This document shows, one piece after another, positions 60,223 through 64,000 of a stretch of 64,000 bases of DNA (the first letter of the stretch is position 1; the number at the start of each line of letters is the position of its first letter). A program made the translations under genes and the position numbers. The notes below the pieces were generated by a model. That model worked only from the letters and a program-made list of their open reading frames with translations, was not told the DNA's origin and ran no database searches. Origin of the DNA: Verrucomicrobiales bacterium (GTDB lineage Bacteria > Verrucomicrobiota > Verrucomicrobiia > Limisphaerales > J093); contig JACKPW010000007.1 of assembly GCA_024233215.1 (NCBI GenBank), forward strand, positions 248,001 to 312,000, given 5' to 3'.

Positions 60223-61791
60223 ATGCATCTCATGAGTGCCGTTTTCAAGACCGGCGGTTTGGGTGCCCTCGTGTTGGCGTTGTGCCTGAATCCGGCCGCC
60301 GCAGCGCCGACCGAGCCGGACAGTCTGACCTCCGGCAGGCGGGTTTACGGCCAACACTGCGCCGCCTGTCACGGCGCAGAGGGCAACGGCAATGGGCCGG
60401 CGGCGGTGTGGCTGTTCCCCAAGCCCCGCGATTTCAGCGCCGGTCTCTACAAGATCCGCTCGACTCCCTCGGGGTTCCTGCCAACGGATGAGGATCTGTA
60501 CCGCAGCATCCGCGATGGGTTGGGGGGAAGTTCGATGCCCTCCTTCAGCTATCTTGCCGAGGCCGAATTGCGGGACGTGGTTCAGTATGTGAAGCACTTG
60601 ACCGCCACCATTGGCGCCGACGGAACCCGGGTAAACCTGTTCGATCAGGCCCGTGCGGACGGGACCCTGCCCGAGCCCATCACCGTCCCGCCGGAGCCGC
60701 CACTGACCTTTGCCTCGATCACGCGGGGACGGGAGCTTTACGGACAGCTGCAGTGTCAATCCTGCCACGGCGAGACCGGCGCCGGGGATGGGTTCTCAGC
60801 GCCGACTCTCAAGGACAGTTTCGGTGTCCCCATTCCGCCGCGCGATTTCAACACCGGCGCGTTTCGGGGCGGGTCGACGGGGCCGGATCTGTACACCCGC
60901 ATCGCCGTCGGCCTCGGGGGCACGCCCATGGTGGCCTACCCCGATGAGGTCCTGCTTCCGGAGGATCGCTGGTCGCTCGTCCATTTCATCCAGTCGCTGC
61001 GGCGAAAGGACATCGAGGTCAGCGACATTCTGTCCTCGGACGGCCGGTTGATGGTGTCGCGGGTCGAGGGAGAGTTGCCGGATCAGCCGACGGATCCGGC
61101 GTGGGAGCGCATCGAAAGCGCGCGCATTCCCTTGAACCCGCTCTGGCCGGAACCTTATCCCATCCCGGGCATGGCTGTGCGGGCCGTGCATGACGGGAAA
61201 CGCATTGCCATCCTTCTTCAATGGCGCGACGAGGTCTTCGACGGTGCCCCGATTCGTGTCCAGGATTTCCAGGACGCCGCCGCCCTGCAGTTTTCATTGA
61301 GTGGCCGGACGCCGTTCATTGCCATGGGCGACCCGGCGAATCCGGTCAACATGTGGCAGTGGAAAGCCGGCTGGCAGCAGGAGTTGGACGGTCAGCGCCC
61401 GGATGTCGAACTCACCTACGCCTCCCTGCATGTGGATCTTTATCCCGAGCCCGGTCAGCATGCGCTCTATCGCACGGCGGAAACCGCGGGCAATCTGCTG
61501 GCGACCACCACTCTGAAGTCGTCCGTCGAGGACGCCAACGCCACCGGATTTGGCACGATGACCTCCCAGCCGCCCCGGGCTCAGAATGTCGGCGGCCGGG
61601 GTGTCTGGCGCGACAACTTCTGGAGCGTGCTGTTCCTTCGGGAACTCCAGTCGAAGGACGACGGCGACGTGCAACTCAAGCCCGGCGGCGAGCCCGTGCC
61701 GGTGGCCTTTGCCGTTTGGAACGGCGCCCAACGCGACCGGAACGGGCGCAAAGTCATCAGCAACTGGCATCAACTCATCCTGGCCGAATAA
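60223..61791 (+). CDS. dihaem cytochrome c with ethylbenzene-dehydrogenase-type haem domain
   Basis: The protein has 522 residues. A signal peptide (GGLGALVLALCLNPAAAA) precedes two cytochrome c domains with CAACH (46-50) and CQSCH (178-182). The C-terminal half (about 270-520) has the beta-sandwich pattern of the EB_dh family, the haem-binding gamma subunit of type II DMSO-reductase enzymes (EbdC/DdhC/ClrC). The fusion can pass electrons straight between the molybdoenzyme and c-type partners. It lies 12 bases before the catalytic subunit gene. A second ATG at 60232 may be the true start if transcription begins near 60220. Confidence 0.85.
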   Translation: MHLMSAVFKTGGLGALVLALCLNPAAAAPTEPDSLTSGRRVYGQHCAACHGAEGNGNGPAAVWLFPKPRDFSAGLYKIRSTPSGFLPTDEDLYRSIRDGLGGSSMPSFSYLAEAELRDVVQYVKHLTATIGADGTRVNLFDQARADGTLPEPITVPPEPPLTFASITRGRELYGQLQCQSCHGETGAGDGFSAPTLKDSFGVPIPPRDFNTGAFRGGSTGPDLYTRIAVGLGGTPMVAYPDEVLLPEDRWSLVHFIQSLRRKDIEVSDILSSDGRLMVSRVEGELPDQPTDPAWERIESARIPLNPLWPEPYPIPGMAVRAVHDGKRIAILLQWRDEVFDGAPIRVQDFQDAAALQFSLSGRTPFIAMGDPANPVNMWQWKAGWQQELDGQRPDVELTYASLHVDLYPEPGQHALYRTAETAGNLLATTTLKSSVEDANATGFGTMTSQPPRAQNVGGRGVWRDNFWSVLFLRELQSKDDGDVQLKPGGEPVPVAFAVWNGAQRDRNGRKVISNWHQLILAE

Positions 61792-61803
61792 GGGATTTCA
61801 TCA

Positions 61804-64000
61804 TGAGCAACGAGCACCTCTCCCGACGCGATTTCATCCAGCGCAGCGGCCTGATCGGCGCCGGCGTGGCGGCGGCGCAAATGCTGCCCCTCCGTTTCCT
61901 CCAGGCCCAACAAGCGATCCCGAACCCGTTGGCCCACTATCCCAACCGTGATTGGGAGCGCATCTACCGCAACCAGTACGCCTACGATTCGACCTTCTCC
62001 TGGGTCTGCGCCCCGAATGACACCCACAACTGCCGCGTGACCGCGCACGTCCGCAACGGGGTCATCACCCGGATGGGCGAGCAGTTCGACGTCGGTACCT
62101 ACGCGGACCTCGAGGGCAACAAGGCCTCCTGGAACTGGGGCAACCGTCATTGCGCCAAGGGCTACACCTTTCACCGCGTCATCTACGGTCCCTACCGGCT
62201 CAAACACCCCATCGTACGCCGGGGGTGGAAGCGCTGGGCCGATGACGGCTTTCCCTATCTCACCAAGGAGCTGCGCGCGAAGTACCAGTTCGATTCGCGC
62301 GGCACTGACCGGTTCGAGCGGCTCTCCTGGGACGACGCCTTCGAATACATCGCCAAGGGACTCCGGGCGATCGCCTCCCGCTACAGCGGCGAGGAGGGCG
62401 CGCAGCGGCTGGCCGAACAGGGATACCCGCCGGAGATGATCGAGGACATGGGCGGCGCCGGCACCCGCACCATGAAGTGTCGCGGCGGCATGGGCCTGCT
62501 GGGAGTCATGGGCAAGTACGGCATGTATCGCCTGAGCAACTCGCTGGCGCTGCTCGACGTGCAGGTGCGAGGCGTGGGTGAGGACCAGGCGCGCGGCGGT
62601 CGCAACTGGTCAAACTACACCTGGCACGGCGACCAGGCGCCCGGGCAGCCGTGGGTTCATGGACTCCAGAACTCCGAGTGCGACTTCAACGATCACCGGT
62701 TCTCCAAGCTCATCATCATGAACGGGAAGAATCTGGTGGAGAACAAGATCACCGATTCGCATTGGTTCATCGAATGCATGGAGCGCGGCGCCAAGATCGT
62801 GGTGATCGCCCCCGAGTATGGCGCCCCGTCCACCAAGTCCGATTACTGGGTGCCGGTCCGCCCGTCCACTGACGCCGCCCTCTGGCTGGGCGTTACGCGC
62901 CTTTTGATGGACAACCGGTGGTATGATGCGGATTTCGTGAAGCAGTTCACGGACTTCCCCCTGCTGCTGCGGGCCGACAACCTCCGGCGGTTGCGCGCGC
63001 ACGAGGTCTTTCCGGACTACCAGAACACGCTGGCGCTCGATGGCGCCAGCAAGCAGGTCCAGGGAATCACGGATGAGCAGCATGCCCAACTGGGCGACTA
63101 CGTGGTTTGGGATGCCCGGACGAATGCCCCGAAGGCGATCCACCGCGACCTGGTCGGTCAGAAACTGATCCAGGCCGGCGTCGATCCGGTGCTCGATTGG
63201 ACGGGCAAGGTCAGACTGGCCGACGGCAGCGAGGTCGAGGTGAAGACCGCCTGGGCGCAATACCAGGTGCATCTCGAGGACTACGACCTGGACAGCGTTG
63301 CCGAGATCACGGGTGCGCCCCGCGAGTTGGTCCAGCGCCTCGCGCAGGACATCGCCACCATCAAACCGGCGTCGATTCATCAAGGCGAAGGCATCAACCA
63401 CTGGTTTCACGCCACCGAGGCCAATCGTGCGGCCTATCTGCCGGTGATGTTGACCGGCAACATCGGGAAGCCCGGCGCCGGATGCCACGGCTGGGCGGGC
63501 AACTACAAGGCCGCCTTGTTCCAGGGCTCGAAACTGACCGGTCCCGGGTTCAAGGGGTGGGTCGCCGAAGACCCGTTCCACCCCAATCTCGACGAGGCGG
63601 CGCACGGACGCGAGGTGGTCGCCCATGCCTTCACGAAGGACGAGGAACCGGCCTATTGGAACCACGGGGACCTTCCCTTGATCGTCGACACGCCGAAGGA
63701 AGGCCGTCGGTGCTTCACCGGCCAGAGCCACATGCCCACGCCGACCAAGGCGCTCCTGTTCACCAACGTGAACCTCATCAACAACGCCAAGTGGGCCTAT
63801 GGTGTGATCAAGAACGTCAACCCGCGGGTCGAGTTGATCGTCAGCATCGACATCCAGGCCACCGCGTCGGTCGAGTATTCCGATTTCGCCCTGCCGGCGA
63901 ATTCCTGGTGCGAGTTCGAGGACCTGGAAATCACCGCGAGCTGCTCGAATCCGTTCCTCCAGTTGTGGAAGGGCGGCATCAAGCCCCTCTACGATACCAA
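61804..64000 (+). CDS. NarG/NxrA-like molybdopterin oxidoreductase, Tat-exported (3' truncated by window)
   Basis: 732 residues are visible and the gene continues past the end. A twin-arginine signal (SRRDFIQRSG, 7-16) predicts export of the folded enzyme. Candidate FS0-cluster cysteines are C69, C77 (CAPNDTHNC) and C117 (RHCAKG). The sequence pattern (YDSTFSWVCAPNDTHNC, GGAGTRTMKCRGGM, ALLDVQVRGVGEDQARGGR) places it with type II DMSO-reductase catalytic subunits close to periplasmic nitrite oxidoreductase/nitrate reductase. Direction and substrate (nitrate, nitrite, chlorate) cannot be decided from this part. An Fe-S beta subunit is expected just outside the window. Confidence 0.88.

Overview
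The window is high-GC bacterial chromosome whose gene families point to Verrucomicrobiota, most likely the Limisphaerales/Pedosphaera side, within the Planctomycetota-Verrucomicrobiota superphylum. The indicators are an ECF-type sigma factor beside Ser/Thr kinase-WD40 fusions, LVIVD-repeat and hydrazine-synthase-alpha-like secreted haem proteins, secreted proteins with a shared carbohydrate/FN3-like module, and a PQQ-propeller protein. The taxonomic call is inference from gene content; no rRNA gene is present.

Layout. 1-11.3 kb: two paralogous kinase-WD40 receptors (the first cut by the window edge), an ECF sigma factor and two paralogous secreted proteins. Between the secreted proteins an intact IS4-type element sits inside a palindromic REP-like repeat. 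11.3-17.2 kb: a decayed gene, an LVIVD propeller protein, an HzsA-like dihaem protein and a membrane-anchored protein. 17.2-21.1 kb (minus strand): dgt, ispH and a cysteine desulfurase. 21.2-27.7 kb: a sulfate-assimilation operon (cysI, DUF2061, cysH, cysD, cysN) interrupted twice, once by a GxxExxY gene bounded by inverted repeats and once by an RHH/PIN toxin-antitoxin pair. 27.7-35.2 kb: a small metal-binding protein, a PQQ-propeller protein, a GspE/PilB-type ATPase, a LysR remnant and a very large HzsA-like/FGE-sulfatase fusion.

35.7-38.7 kb is visibly lower in GC and carries three consecutive integron-type gene cassettes (a SUKH-domain gene, an rsgA GTPase and a small membrane protein), each followed by a recognisable attC site. 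No integron integrase is in the window, so this is a CALIN-type array. 39.2-46.6 kb: a ferritin-like/ATP-grasp fusion, a primase-helicase-nuclease fusion of TOTE type (a candidate defence or conflict protein) and a ceramidase-like hydrolase. 46.8-53.5 kb: acquired DNA with a Cthe_2159-type carbohydrate-binding protein, a leucine-rich-repeat protein, tRNA 3'-end fragments and a tyrosine recombinase.

53.5-64 kb: a molybdenum-cofactor cluster (MOSC, mobA, moaD, moaE, moeA, moaC, mogA), then two divergent units: an NnrS-family membrane pair, and a dihaem/ethylbenzene-dehydrogenase-type cytochrome followed by a Tat-exported NarG/NxrA-like molybdoenzyme that runs off the end. Two perfect FNR/DNR-type palindromes lie between these units. 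The cofactor genes, the molybdoenzyme, the cytochrome and NnrS plausibly form one anaerobic nitrogen-oxide (or related oxyanion) respiration module under redox or NO control.
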